A DNA stretch of 64,000 nucleotides. It comes from Pseudomonas baetica. GTDB lineage: Bacteria; Pseudomonadota; Gammaproteobacteria; Pseudomonadales; Pseudomonadaceae. This document shows positions 1 through 8,484 of the stretch, one piece after another. A program made the position numbers and the translations under genes. A model generated the notes under the pieces. That model was not told where the DNA came from and searched no databases. It was given only the letters and a program-made list of their open reading frames with translations. Each line of letters begins with the position of its first letter. Positions within the stretch are counted from its first letter, which is position 1. The stretch is taken from the NCBI RefSeq assembly GCF_019733355.1, contig NZ_JAIHLQ010000025.1, positions 41,559 through 105,558 on the forward strand. Reading direction: 5' to 3'.

Positions 1-370
1 CCGAGGTGAGACCGATCAGCAAGGAAAACACCAAGAACATCGAGGGCGAATGGGTCAGCCCGGCGCACAACAACGTGACACTCGCCGCCAGTGTGAAGCC
101 CACCACCAGACGCCGGTTTTCCATCAAGTCGGCCAGCGGCACCAACAACAACAGGCCCAAGGCATAACCAAATTGCGTAAGCGAAACGATCAGACTGGCA
201 TTGGCGTTGGACAGGCCGATTTGCGGCGCGATCAATTCGACGATGGGCTGCGCGTAATAAAGGTTGGCCACGACCGCGCCACAGCAGAACGCCAGGAACG
301 CGACCATCAGGCCGGAAAGTGAAGCTGGCTGCTCGGCCTTGGCGGCTGCGGCGGGATTGCCCGTGAGCAT
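1..370 (-). CDS. MFS transporter, N-terminal part (cut by window start)
   Basis: Reading the minus strand from ATG at 370 gives 123 residues with no stop before the window edge, so only the N-terminal third is present. After a short Ala-rich cytosolic start come hydrophobic helices containing NLYYAQPIVELIAP and LTQFGYALGLLLLVPLADL, then the loop DLMENRRLVV, which fits the major facilitator loop 2-3 region. This is an inner-membrane secondary transporter; the NLYYAQP motif is common in a sugar-efflux/drug-resistance-like MFS subgroup. The substrate cannot be told from this part. The family is sure, the function is not. Confidence 0.85.
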   Translation of the reverse strand, partial: MLTGNPAAAAKAEQPASLSGLMVAFLAFCCGAVVANLYYAQPIVELIAPQIGLSNANASLIVSLTQFGYALGLLLLVPLADLMENRRLVVGFTLAASVTLLCAGLTHSPSMFLVFSLLIGLTS

Positions 371-382
371 GATGACACCTCG

Positions 383-895
383 TTGAGTTGGGGAAAGTTG
401 AGCCAAGGCTACGGTCACGCTGACACTCTGAGAATCCGCCTTGCGGGCAACGCAGTGATGCGTCGTGCGCAACGGCGCGGGTGTTGCTCTTGGCGCAACA
501 TGCTGATGTGGCGCCCGGCGATTGCCCCGATTGAACGCCCCAAAACGTTCGATGCCGCGCAGTTGCAGCGCGGTGCGCGAGTCGTCGAGGCCGGCGACTA
601 TGCGATCTGCCATACCCGCCCGTACGGTGAATACCTGGCCGGTGGGCTGCCGTTGGTGACGCCATTCGGTACCTTGTTCAGCACCAACATCACCCCGGAT
701 GCGCAGACAGGCATCGGTCAATGGCCATTGCCGGCATTCGAACGGGCGATGCGTGAGGGCATTGCCCGCGATGGTCACTTTCTGTATCCGGCGTTCCCTT
801 ACGTGCATTACCGGCGCATGAGCGATGCCGTCGCAAGCGCAACCGGCCGGCGCTGGCTGAATCTGCCGCTGAGCCGTTCGGCACAACCTTCATGA
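383..895 (+). pseudogene. decayed alcohol-dehydrogenase-type cytochrome c subunit
   Basis: From about residue 45 the frame matches the first heme domain of the membrane cytochrome c subunits that serve PQQ alcohol/aldehyde dehydrogenases: a GARVVEAGDYAICHTRP segment, then GGLPLVTPFGTLFSTNITPD, GIGQW, REGI and YPAFPYVHYRRMSDA. The heme motif CxxCH reads YAICH, so the first cysteine is lost. After MSDA the family pattern (a further two heme domains, normally about 400 residues in all) stops, and the frame ends in unrelated residues. The N-terminus has no credible signal peptide. This is read as a truncated, point-mutated remnant; a functional protein is very unlikely. Confidence 0.7.
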
Positions 896-1067
896 GTCTC
901 TCCAGCGGGCATCCACGATTGACGCGGGGGCTGTTGCGTTGCACGCAAAACAGCGTATCGCCCGACACGGATTATCACCCCCGGCGTGCCCGGTTAAGTT
1001 AGCTCCACTGCGTGCGGAACCTCGCGTCTGCCGCACTTATATCCAATGAATGAAGCTGGAGCCTCCC

Positions 1068-2180
1068 ATGGCCCGCCACTTGTTCCAACCCGTCGCACTG
1101 GGCCCCTATACGCTTGCGCATCGTGTAGCGATGGCACCGTTGACGCGTTCGCGCGCCGGCCAGCCGGGCGATGCCCCGACCGCCATGAATGCCGAGTATT
1201 ACCGTCAACGCGCGAGCGCCGCGCTCATCATCACTGAAGCCACGCAGATCTCGCGGCAAGGTCAGGGTTATGCCTGGACACCGGGCATCTACACCCATGA
1301 TCAAGTCCGGGCCTGGCGCGAAGTCAGCACGGCGGTGCATGACGCCAGCGGCTTGATCTTCATGCAACTGTGGCACGTCGGGCGGGTTTCGCACCCAAGC
1401 TTCCAACCCGACGCCGGTCTGCCGGTCGCGCCCAGCGCCTTACCAGTGCCCGGCAAAACTTTTATCGTCGATCAAAAGGGTAACGGTATCTGGAGCGACG
1501 TGCCTCTGCCGCGCGCCCTGGAAACCTCGGAAATCGCCGGCATCATCACCGACTATCGCCGGGCGGCGCGCAACGCGCTGGATGCCGGCATGGACGGCGT
1601 GGAAATCCATGCCGGAAATGGTTATCTGCTCGATCAATTCCTTAACAGCAACAGTAACCAGCGCGAAGACGATTACGGCGGCAGCGTTGAGAATCGCGCA
1701 CGCTTTCTGCTGGAGGTGGTAGCGGCGGTCGCTGAAGAAGTAGGTGCTGAACGGGTCGGTGTGCGTCTGACGCCGATGGGACGATTCATGGGCATGGGCG
1801 ATGACACACCCGAGACTACGTTCGGTCATCTCGTCGAGATGCTCAACCAATGGAATCTGGCCTACCTGCATCTGGTGGAGCCTGCGATGGTCGGGACGGT
1901 CAAGGACGAAAACTTCGACCCGCGCTGGGACGCGATCATCGCCCAGCTTCGCCAAGCCTGGAAAGGCGTTCTGATTCTGGCCGGCGGGTATGACGCCGAG
2001 TCCGCCGAGCGAGCACTGATCTCAGGTCGCGCCGACATCATCGCGTTCGGTAGACCTTTTCTGGCCAACCCTGACCTGCCGCGACGGATTCACGAGGGCT
2101 TACCGCTCAACACCCCGGACCCGAGCAGCTTTTTTGGTGGCGATCAGCGCGGCTACATCGACTATCCGTTTTACGCCTGA
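1068..2180 (+). CDS. alkene reductase, old yellow enzyme family (NemA/XenB-like)
   Basis: This 370-residue FMN- and NAD(P)H-dependent enzyme should reduce activated C=C bonds and nitro or nitrate ester compounds in the cytoplasm. The TIM-barrel pattern is complete: LFQPVALGPYTLAHRVAMAPLTRSRA at the start, FMQLWHVGR, the HAGN substrate-binding pair near residues 181-184 followed by GYLLDQFLNSNSNQR, YGGSVENRARF, and the phosphate-binding AGGY and AFGRPFLANPDL near the end. The ATG at 1068 is preferred over the one at 1050 because GGAG lies six bases before it. It stands alone, upstream of an intergenic stretch. The family is certain; the choice between nemA and xen-type names is not. Confidence 0.93.
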   Translation: MARHLFQPVALGPYTLAHRVAMAPLTRSRAGQPGDAPTAMNAEYYRQRASAALIITEATQISRQGQGYAWTPGIYTHDQVRAWREVSTAVHDASGLIFMQLWHVGRVSHPSFQPDAGLPVAPSALPVPGKTFIVDQKGNGIWSDVPLPRALETSEIAGIITDYRRAARNALDAGMDGVEIHAGNGYLLDQFLNSNSNQREDDYGGSVENRARFLLEVVAAVAEEVGAERVGVRLTPMGRFMGMGDDTPETTFGHLVEMLNQWNLAYLHLVEPAMVGTVKDENFDPRWDAIIAQLRQAWKGVLILAGGYDAESAERALISGRADIIAFGRPFLANPDLPRRIHEGLPLNTPDPSSFFGGDQRGYIDYPFYA

Positions 2181-2549
2181 GATGAAGACGCCGGCCGGTA
2201 CGCGCGGCGACTCGAGCAGATTGGCGCCCTCCTCGCTTGCTTGCACTTGCAACGTAACGCCCTTCGCCTTGCTGTAGCTCTGTTCAGGCGTCCGAGTGGG
2301 AGGAATTTGCCCGTTCAGTCGACACGCCAATGCCTGCCATGGACTCTCGAGGCTTGAGAGACCATGCCGAAATTATCTTGCATGGCGTCGCGTTTGATGT
2401 GCGCACCTCCCAAACGGCTCAGCAACAGCTTGAGAACCCCCTGTTGCAGCGCAAGAATCGGCAGCGAAGCGCCACGCATTGACGCGCCTGATGGTCGGGT
2501 CAACTGTTTAGGTTCGTTTAGAGCACTGGTCAGTCTGAAGCCACAGCAT
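2181..2549. other. intergenic stretch without a supported gene
   Basis: Open frames exist on both strands here but none has a good ribosome site, family resemblance or codon pattern. The stretch separates the ene-reductase from the DUF1652 gene on the other strand. Minus-strand fragments could be remains of a lost gene, but I cannot name one. Confidence 0.5.
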
Positions 2550-2813
2550 TCAATTCGCCGCCCTTTCACGCGGCCACGCTCTCATTTCATGAGCAAGGCT
2601 GAGCTCTGCGCGAACTTCATCGATGAGTGCAGTTATTGCCTGGTTTCCTGTCAGACACGTGATGGAAATGCCTGTGACCATCAACTCTATCCGCCCCGAT
2701 AGAGGGTCATAGATCTGCGCCTGAAGATAACCCTGCGGCTCAATCTGACATTTGCATGAAAGCGGCAAAAAAGCCGATTCGATGATGTGGCGCAGTTCAA
2801 GGTTTGACAGCAT
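2550..2813 (-). CDS. DUF1652 family small protein
   Basis: The 87-residue product carries the DUF1652 pattern of pseudomonads: LELRHIIESAFLPLSCKCQ, then a hydrophobic-polar stretch with YDPLSGRIELMVTGIS and a C-terminal ALIDEVRAEL helix. The family has no proven role. The frame is open further upstream, but the ATG at 2813 matches the usual family start (MLSNLELRHI) and has GGGG close before it. It is a single-gene unit pointing toward the ene-reductase. The family call is firm, the function is unknown. Confidence 0.82.
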   Translation of the reverse strand: MLSNLELRHIIESAFLPLSCKCQIEPQGYLQAQIYDPLSGRIELMVTGISITCLTGNQAITALIDEVRAELSLAHEMRAWPRERAAN

Positions 2814-3004
2814 GTCGACCCCTTTGAGCAGGAGCCAGCCAAGGCACTCGCGCTTTACTGGATTGATTGTGGTGCCATCACCCATAACACCTGGCGCAGC
2901 AATGACATGATCAGCGTACGCCTTCGTGCTCGACACGTTATACCCTTTAGCAATCGAACCCTTTTATCTCGCTTCCATAGCACGCACTTGCCGAGGATGC
3001 CGCA

Positions 3005-3214
3005 ATGCCGAAGAAACAGCCGGTCGTTCAAGAGGCCGCAACAGCCGCAGACATCGAGCGCGCCATCCAGGCGTTGAACAAAATGGCGGAACGCCTCTGG
3101 GGGGACAGTCGAGAAGCGGAGGCCAAAGCCCTTCTCGACGCGCTTGATGCGCTAAACAGGGCACTCGACAGAATCAGGATTGGAGAAAGTCGCAGGGTGG
3201 TCACACTCCATTGA
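3005..3214 (+). CDS. small hypothetical helical protein
   Basis: A 69-residue, highly charged, Ala/Leu-rich protein predicted from its heptad-like spacing to be helical (IERAIQALNKMAERLW, EAKALLDALDALNRALDRI). The ATG follows GAGGA at seven bases. Its last 62 bases overlap the convergent LysR gene. No domain is recognised. The good ribosome site and protein-like composition support a real gene; no function is inferred. Confidence 0.6.
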   Translation: MPKKQPVVQEAATAADIERAIQALNKMAERLWGDSREAEAKALLDALDALNRALDRIRIGESRRVVTLH

Positions 3215-4117
3215 ACCGCTCACGCTATTGTCCAGCGACGCCAGTAGCCATGTCCTGAGGGCCACTATTTTCTCCGAATCAGCCGTTTCATGAGGCGCCA
3301 CCAGATAGAACCCCAGATCATCTTTCAAGCGCAGAGCAAATGGCGACACCAGTCGCCCTGCTCGCAGATCATCGGCGACATAGGTCGAACGCCCCATGCA
3401 TACGCCTTGCCCGTCCACAGCGGCCTGCACCGCCATCATCGCCAGATCAAACGTCAACCTTGGCCCTTCTGCCAGTTGCGCTGGCTGACCGGCGGCACTG
3501 AGCCAGGTGTTCCAGTCTCCGGCGGTCATGCCACTGACTTGCAGCATCGTGTGGTTCGCAAGATCGGCGGGTGTGCTCAAGGCCTTCGCCCCGCCAGGCA
3601 ATGCGGGACTGCATACCGGGAATATTTCATCAGACATCAAGAAGTCGGCGCGCAAACCCTTCCAGTCGCCCCGACCATAACGAATCGCTGCGTCAATGCC
3701 GCCCTTGCGAAAATCTACCAGATCGGTGGAGGCACTGACCCGCACATCAATATGGGGATACGCCTGCTGAAACGACGGCAGACGTGGCAATAACCACTTC
3801 GACGCCACCGATACCAAGGTACTGATGGTCAACACACTGTTGTTGCGCGATGCCAGTAATTGTTCGGTCGAATAGCGCAGCCCTTGGAATGCCGAGCGGA
3901 TACCGGGCAAATAAGCCTGGCCATGCTCAGTGAGTGCCAAACCGTCTTTGAGGCGCAGAAACAAAGACACACCCAACGCCTCCTCGAGCCGGCGAATCTG
4001 ATGACTGATGGCGGTTTGCGTGACGTTAAGCTCTTCGGCTGCCTTAGTGAAACTCATGTGTCTAGCGGCGGATTCGAAGGTTTTCAAGCCGTTGAGAGAG
4101 GGAAGCCTGGCAAACAT
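3152..4117 (-). CDS. LysR family regulator, GcvA-like subgroup
   Basis: A 321-residue regulator. Residues 1-60 form the winged helix-turn-helix (LPSLNGLKTFESAARHMSF, AAEELNVTQTAISHQIRRLEE), followed by the effector-binding fold (LLPRLPSFQQAYPHIDVRVS, GIDAAIRYGRGDW, FPVCSPAL), the pattern of the GcvA-type LysR group. The start is either 4117 (MFARLPSLNG, the usual family start, chosen) or 4135. The C-terminus runs about 20 residues past the normal end and overlaps the small gene at 3005. It is divergent from a GST/RidA pair, so it probably controls those genes; this is inference from layout. Confidence 0.88.
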   Translation of the reverse strand: MFARLPSLNGLKTFESAARHMSFTKAAEELNVTQTAISHQIRRLEEALGVSLFLRLKDGLALTEHGQAYLPGIRSAFQGLRYSTEQLLASRNNSVLTISTLVSVASKWLLPRLPSFQQAYPHIDVRVSASTDLVDFRKGGIDAAIRYGRGDWKGLRADFLMSDEIFPVCSPALPGGAKALSTPADLANHTMLQVSGMTAGDWNTWLSAAGQPAQLAEGPRLTFDLAMMAVQAAVDGQGVCMGRSTYVADDLRAGRLVSPFALRLKDDLGFYLVAPHETADSEKIVALRTWLLASLDNSVSGSMECDHPATFSNPDSVECPV

Positions 4118-4226
4118 ATGAAGCTCAATGACCATGAGATTTTGTCATACGCTAACACTCGAAATGACCTTTGCGAAGCCTGAGACGAGGAGTGATCCTG
4201 ACGCCTTCTTTCAGCCAGGAAGCGCC

Positions 4227-4838
4227 ATGAAACTGTATTTCGCGCCCATGACCTGCTCTCTCTCCCCGCACATTGTGCTGCGGGAATTGGGCTTGCCGTT
4301 CGAACTGATTCGCGTCAATAACCAGAGCAAATGCACCGCCGACGGGCGCGACTTTCGCAAGATCAACCCCAAGGGGTACGTTGCAGCGCTGGAACTGGAT
4401 AACGGCGAGGTACTAACGGAGGGGCCGGCAATTCTTCAATATCTGGCGGATCAGGCGCCGGACCACGCAATGGCTGCGGCCAACGGCACCTGGGAGCGCT
4501 CGCGGTTGCAGGAACATCTGAACTTCATCAGCGCCGAAATCCATGGTGGCAGCGCCCCGCTGTTCAGTGCTGAGTTCCCGGAAGCGATCAAAACCGTTTT
4601 CAAGCAAAAGCTCGTCAAACGTCTGGATTACCTGAGCGGCAGCCTTTCGGAACAGGACTATCTGATGGGCACGTTCACGGTTGCCGATGCCTATCTGTTC
4701 ACCGTGCTCACATGGCTACCAACCTTCAATATCGACATAGAAAACTGGCCGGCCCTCGCCAGTTATAGTCGCCGTGTCGCTGCACGACCCAGTGTCCTGT
4801 CAGCCATCGCGGCAGAGGCGGCGACGCTGCCTGTGTGA
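4227..4838 (+). CDS. gstA: glutathione S-transferase, beta-class-like
   Basis: A 203-residue cytosolic enzyme that conjugates or reduces with glutathione. The thioredoxin-like N-terminal domain has MKLYFAPMTCSLSPHIVL with Cys10, the catalytic position of beta-class bacterial GSTs, then NPKGYVAALELDNG with the cis-Pro loop and EGPAILQYLADQ for glutathione binding. The helical C-terminal domain has FTVADAYLFTVLTW. The frame is open upstream, but the ATG at 4227 has CAGGAAG just before it and gives the family N-terminus. It is divergent from the LysR gene and is followed by a RidA-family gene 92 bases on, possibly in the same unit. Confidence 0.92.
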   Translation: MKLYFAPMTCSLSPHIVLRELGLPFELIRVNNQSKCTADGRDFRKINPKGYVAALELDNGEVLTEGPAILQYLADQAPDHAMAAANGTWERSRLQEHLNFISAEIHGGSAPLFSAEFPEAIKTVFKQKLVKRLDYLSGSLSEQDYLMGTFTVADAYLFTVLTWLPTFNIDIENWPALASYSRRVAARPSVLSAIAAEAATLPV

Positions 4839-4930
4839 TCCGGATTGTCAGTTCGTTTTCTCTGAAGGGGCCATGTCCGGAGGGAATCTGTAAACTGCCG
4901 CGATATTCACTCGCTCAGACAAGGACCCCC

Positions 4931-5311
4931 ATGGCCAACCAAAACATCACCTTCACTCCCGATCCGGACGCCGACTCCATTTCCTCCGACGTCGCGACGT
5001 TCGGTGGGATCATGGTCTCCACCCAAATTCCGACCCGCGCCGATGGCAGCCTGGAACTGGGTGGCATTACCGAGCAAAGCGAATGCACACTGCAAGCGCT
5101 GAAAGTTGCCCTGGAACGTGCCGGCAGTTCAATGGATCGGGTCATGCACCTGACCATCTACCTCACCGACATGGCTGATCGCGCTGCGTTCAACGAGGTT
5201 TACCAGCGCTTTTTCGCCAAGCCGTGGCCAGTGCGTGCCGCAGTCGGTGTCGCCTCGCTGGCGGTTGAGGGCATGCGCGTAGAAGTGACTGCCATGGCGG
5301 CCCAGGCTTGA
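4931..5311 (+). CDS. RidA/YjgF family protein (enamine/imine deaminase-like)
   Basis: 126 residues with the RidA trimer fold pattern: FGGIMVSTQIPTRADG, a middle TLQALKVALERAGSSMDRVMHLTIYLTD, and PVRAAVGVASLAVEGMRVEVTAMA. Arg102 in VRAAVG matches the substrate-binding arginine of RidA. RidA proteins hydrolyse reactive enamines/imines formed by PLP enzymes. The subgroup is diverged, so the true substrate is open. The start at 4931 follows AAGGA. It lies downstream of gstA in the same direction. Confidence 0.85.
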   Translation: MANQNITFTPDPDADSISSDVATFGGIMVSTQIPTRADGSLELGGITEQSECTLQALKVALERAGSSMDRVMHLTIYLTDMADRAAFNEVYQRFFAKPWPVRAAVGVASLAVEGMRVEVTAMAAQA

Positions 5312-5361
5312 GCTCCGCTCCTTTCAGGTCATCAGCCGCCGACTCATAGAAGCTTAAAATC

Positions 5362-5398
5362 CGAGCCAAGCCTCTGAAGGCTGGCTCGCGTCTTTTTC
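5362..5398. terminator. rho-independent terminator after the RidA gene
   Basis: The arms CGAGCC-A-AGCC and GGCT-GGCTCG pair around a TCTGAA loop with one bulged base, and are followed by a T-rich run (TCTTTTTC). It sits between the plus-strand RidA gene and the convergent minus-strand gene ending at 5397, whose stop lies inside the T run. Confidence 0.75.
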
Positions 5399-5906
5399 AG
5401 GATCGTTTCCGGGCTTCGAGTGGTCCTGTTGCGACAAGCGATAACTTTCCTTCCTTCACGCTGTATTTTTTTACTTGGCCGTCGACCTCAAGCTCAAAGT
5501 CGAAGTGGAAACTGGCGGTTATCGAACTGTTCGCGTCATTTCTCTGAAAGTTAATTTTTCCTGCCTTGGCATAGATGATATGCGGGGTGATCGTGATAAG
5601 CCCTTGAACACTACTACCCCGCCCCCCTATGTCGTGTTCTCCATCCGGCAACTCGTTATCAATAACGAACGACATTATTTCGAAAATATTGCTTTCTTCT
5701 TTTCGATGGTGCGCGATCAGACTAAAGGTCTCGGCGGAACCGAAGTACAAAGCTCTGCCTTCTTCGGTCGCCTGAAATATCGGCCCGTCAAGTTGCGGAT
5801 GGACGGGAACAATCACTGCTTTGTAGTAGGTTTCTGGCGCGCGGGTCTTTCGGTTCAAATTATTTTTGTTGATGCCTAAATAACGAAAATAATCTTTATC
5901 GCTCAT
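5397..5906 (-). CDS. hypothetical protein, unrecognised
   Basis: 169 residues with no signal peptide or membrane helix and no family I recognise. The N-terminal part is basic (NKNNLNRKTRAP), followed by beta-rich segments (YYKAVIVPVHPQL, RALYFGSAETFSLIAHH) and a C-terminal ASFHFDFELEVDGQVKKYSV that reads like a beta sandwich edge. The ATG at 5906 is chosen because AAAGGA lies nine bases before it; the frame runs open to 5981. It is more A+T rich than its neighbours, which hints at recent acquisition. It is divergent from rlhA. Confidence 0.65.
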   Translation of the reverse strand: MSDKDYFRYLGINKNNLNRKTRAPETYYKAVIVPVHPQLDGPIFQATEEGRALYFGSAETFSLIAHHRKEESNIFEIMSFVIDNELPDGEHDIGGRGSSVQGLITITPHIIYAKAGKINFQRNDANSSITASFHFDFELEVDGQVKKYSVKEGKLSLVATGPLEARKRS

Positions 5907-6115
5907 GACAACATGTCCTTTTCGTAATGAATGTTTGGCGAATGACTTCATTACTATTTCGAACTTCCTTCTGCACAACAACTGACAACTCTGACAGTTG
6001 CGCGAATCCGCGAAACGTGGCTAGCGCGATTTGCAGACCATCGGTACATAGGTGCCGACATGTCGTTTCACGGGTAGAATGCGCGCCTAACCGTGACAGC
6101 CTGACTAAAAAAACT

Positions 6116-8104
6116 ATGTCCTTGCCAAAGCATCATCTGGAATTGCTCAGCCCTGCCCGCGATGTGGCCATCGCTCGTGAGGCGATCCTGCACGGCGCCG
6201 ACGCCGTGTACATCGGCGGCCCGAGCTTCGGCGCGCGCCACAACGCCTGCAACGAAGTCAGCGAGATCGCCGAACTGGTGGAATTCGCCCGCAAATATCA
6301 CGCGCGCATCTTCACCACCATCAACACGATCTTGCACGACAATGAACTGGAACCAGCACGCAAGCTGATCCATCAGCTATACGACGCCGGCGTCGATGCG
6401 CTGATCGTTCAGGATCTGGGCGTGATGGAGCTGGACATTCCGCCGATCGAACTGCACGCCTCGACCCAAACCGACATCCGCACGCTGGAACGGGCAAAGT
6501 TCCTCGATCAGGCCGGCTTCTCGCAACTGGTACTGGCCCGCGAACTGAACCTGCAAGAAATCCGCGCAATCGCCGACGAAACCGACGCTGCGATCGAGTT
6601 CTTCATTCATGGTGCGCTGTGCGTGGCGTTCTCCGGCCAATGCAACATTTCCCACGCGCAGACAGGCCGCAGCGCCAACCGTGGTGACTGCTCCCAGGCC
6701 TGCCGCTTGCCGTACACCCTCAAAGATGAAAAGGGTGGCGTGATTGCCTACGAAAAACACCTGCTGTCGATGAAAGACAACAACCAGAGCGCCAACATCC
6801 GCGCGTTGGTCGAGGCCGGTGTGCGTTCGTTCAAGATCGAAGGTCGCTACAAAGACATGGGCTATGTGAAGAACATCACCGCCTATTACCGCCAGCGCCT
6901 CGACGACGTACTCGAAGATCGCCCGGACCTGGCCCGTGCCTCCAGCGGCCGCACCGCGCACTTTTTCCTGCCTGACCCGGAAAAAACCTTCCACCGTGGC
7001 AGCACCGACTACTTCGTCACCGATCGCAAGATCGACATCGGCGCTTTCGACTCGCCGACCTTCACCGGTCTGCCGGTGGGCATCGTCGAAAAAGTTGCCA
7101 AGCGTGACATGCAGGTCGTGACTCACGAGCCGCTGTCCAACGGTGATGGCTTGAACGTACTGGTGAAGCGCGAAGTAGTCGGTTTCCGCGCCAACATCGC
7201 CGAAGCCAAAGGCGAGTTCGAAGAAGACGGCGAGAAGCGCTACCGCTACCGCGTCGAGCCGAACGAAATGCCCGAAGGGCTGTTCAAGCTGCGCCCGAAC
7301 CACCCGTTGAATCGCAACCTCGATCACAACTGGCAACAGGCGCTGCAGAAGACTTCTTCGGAGCGTCGCGTGGCCCTGAGCTGGCTCGCACGCCTGCGTG
7401 AAGAGCAGCTTGACATCACCGCCACCAGCGAAGAGGGCATCAGCGCCAGCGTCACGCTTAACGGCCCGTTCGGCGCTGCCAACAAGCCTGAGCAAGCGCT
7501 GGAGCAATTGCGCGATCTGCTCGGCCAGCTCGGCACCACGCAGTACCACGCCACCGACATCAAGCTGGATGCGCCACAGGCGTTCTTCATCCCGAACTCG
7601 CAGCTCAAGTCCCTGCGTCGTGAAGTGATCGAAGCGCTGACCGCCGCCCGTGTCGCCGCGCACCCGCGTGGCAGCCGCAAGGCCGAAACCAGCCCGCCGC
7701 CGGTGTACCCGGACTCGCACCTGACGTTCCTCGCCAACGTCTACAACCAGAAAGCGCGTGACTTCTACCACCGTCACGGCGTGAAGCTGATTGACGCCGC
7801 GTACGAGGCTCACGAAGAGCCAGGCGAAGTGCCGGTGATGATCACCAAGCACTGCCTGCGTTTCTCCTTCAACCTGTGCCCGAAACAGGCCAAAGGCGTG
7901 ACCGGCGTGCGCACCAAGGTCGCACCGATGCAGTTGATCCACGGCGATGAAGTGTTGACGCTGAAGTTCGATTGCAAACCGTGCGAGATGCACATCATCG
8001 GCAAGATGAAGGGCCACATCCTCAACCTGCCACAACCGGGCAGTGTGGTCGGCCACATCAGCCCCGAAGACCTGATGAAAACCATCCCGCGCGCACCGCA
8101 CTGA
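6116..8104 (+). CDS. rlhA: 23S rRNA 5-hydroxycytidine C2501 synthase (U32 family)
   Basis: A 662-residue protein matching E. coli RlhA (YdcP) along its length: HLELLSPARDVAIAREAILHGADAVYIGG at the start, the U32 core HASTQTDIRTLERAKFL and FIHGALCVAFSGQCNISHAQTG, and the cysteine set in RGDCSQACRLPY, then HCLRFSFNLCPK and CKPCEMH near the C-terminus. The length separates it from the shorter tRNA enzyme TrhP (about 450). RlhA hydroxylates C2501 of 23S rRNA using prephenate-derived chemistry and an iron-sulfur cluster. The start at 6116 gives the family N-terminus; the open frame from 5927 is longer than the family. A strong hairpin terminator follows. Confidence 0.95.
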   Translation: MSLPKHHLELLSPARDVAIAREAILHGADAVYIGGPSFGARHNACNEVSEIAELVEFARKYHARIFTTINTILHDNELEPARKLIHQLYDAGVDALIVQDLGVMELDIPPIELHASTQTDIRTLERAKFLDQAGFSQLVLARELNLQEIRAIADETDAAIEFFIHGALCVAFSGQCNISHAQTGRSANRGDCSQACRLPYTLKDEKGGVIAYEKHLLSMKDNNQSANIRALVEAGVRSFKIEGRYKDMGYVKNITAYYRQRLDDVLEDRPDLARASSGRTAHFFLPDPEKTFHRGSTDYFVTDRKIDIGAFDSPTFTGLPVGIVEKVAKRDMQVVTHEPLSNGDGLNVLVKREVVGFRANIAEAKGEFEEDGEKRYRYRVEPNEMPEGLFKLRPNHPLNRNLDHNWQQALQKTSSERRVALSWLARLREEQLDITATSEEGISASVTLNGPFGAANKPEQALEQLRDLLGQLGTTQYHATDIKLDAPQAFFIPNSQLKSLRREVIEALTAARVAAHPRGSRKAETSPPPVYPDSHLTFLANVYNQKARDFYHRHGVKLIDAAYEAHEEPGEVPVMITKHCLRFSFNLCPKQAKGVTGVRTKVAPMQLIHGDEVLTLKFDCKPCEMHIIGKMKGHILNLPQPGSVVGHISPEDLMKTIPRAPH

Positions 8105-8173
8105 GTGGCTGAGTGCGCGGTGCTTCGGCGCCGCGCACGCCTGCCCCGCTCCGCCGGGCCAAATCGCAGGCAT

Positions 8174-8209
8174 AAAAAAACGCCAACTTCTTGCGAAGTT
8201 GGCGTTTTT
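8174..8209. terminator. bidirectional terminator between rlhA and tRNA-Gln
   Basis: A perfect 10-bp stem, CGCCAACTTC with GAAGTTGGCG around TTGC, has seven A on its left and five T on its right. It can therefore end transcripts from both strands: rlhA from the left and the tRNA gene from the right. Confidence 0.9.
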
Positions 8210-8216
8210 CAATAGA

Positions 8217-8291
8217 TGGCAGGGGCGGCTGGATTCGAACCAACGCATGGCAGGATCAAAACCTGCTGCCTTACCGCTTGGCGACGCCCCT
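8217..8291 (-). tRNA. tRNA-Gln (anticodon TTG)
   Basis: The minus strand folds into a full cloverleaf of 75 bases: acceptor AGGGGCG with CGCCCCT, discriminator G and encoded CCA at 8217-8219. The D arm is GCCAAGCGGTAAGGC, the anticodon stem GCAGG/CCTGC holds the loop TTTTGAT with anticodon TTG, and the T arm is GTTGG-TTCGAAT-CCAGC. The CCA end is encoded in the DNA. Confidence 0.96.
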
Positions 8292-8339
8292 ACAGCTCTT
8301 GTCAGCGGCTCCGTGAGGATCACTGCGAGAACGGGGCGC

Positions 8340-8368
8340 AATTTACCAACATTCCTTTCGTTTGTGAA
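8340..8368 (-). promoter_or_regulatory. sigma-70 type promoter for tRNA-Gln
   Basis: On the minus strand TTCACA (8363-8368) and TAAATT (8340-8345) are separated by exactly 17 bases. They are followed by the G+C-rich stretch GCGCCCCG just before the expected start point, a discriminator type usual for stringently controlled stable RNA genes. The tRNA 5' end lies about 42 bases beyond. Confidence 0.55.
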
Positions 8369-8484
8369 GTACGAAATGAATTATTTTTTGTTTTAAAACA
8401 GCGACTTATTATTTTGGCCACAATCGTGGCCCTGTCACGTCCATTTGGCGGTCAATTATCAGACTGTGGACGCACCACCAAGCG

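Noticed and set aside
2181..2549. Short frames on both strands that might be fragments of a lost gene
   Set aside because: No stretch could be matched to a family, and codon use is not convincing.
6377..8341. Long open frame of over 650 codons on the minus strand
   Set aside because: It lies antisense to rlhA, runs into the tRNA gene and has low-complexity, Val/Asp/His-rich translation; it is a by-product of high third-position G+C.
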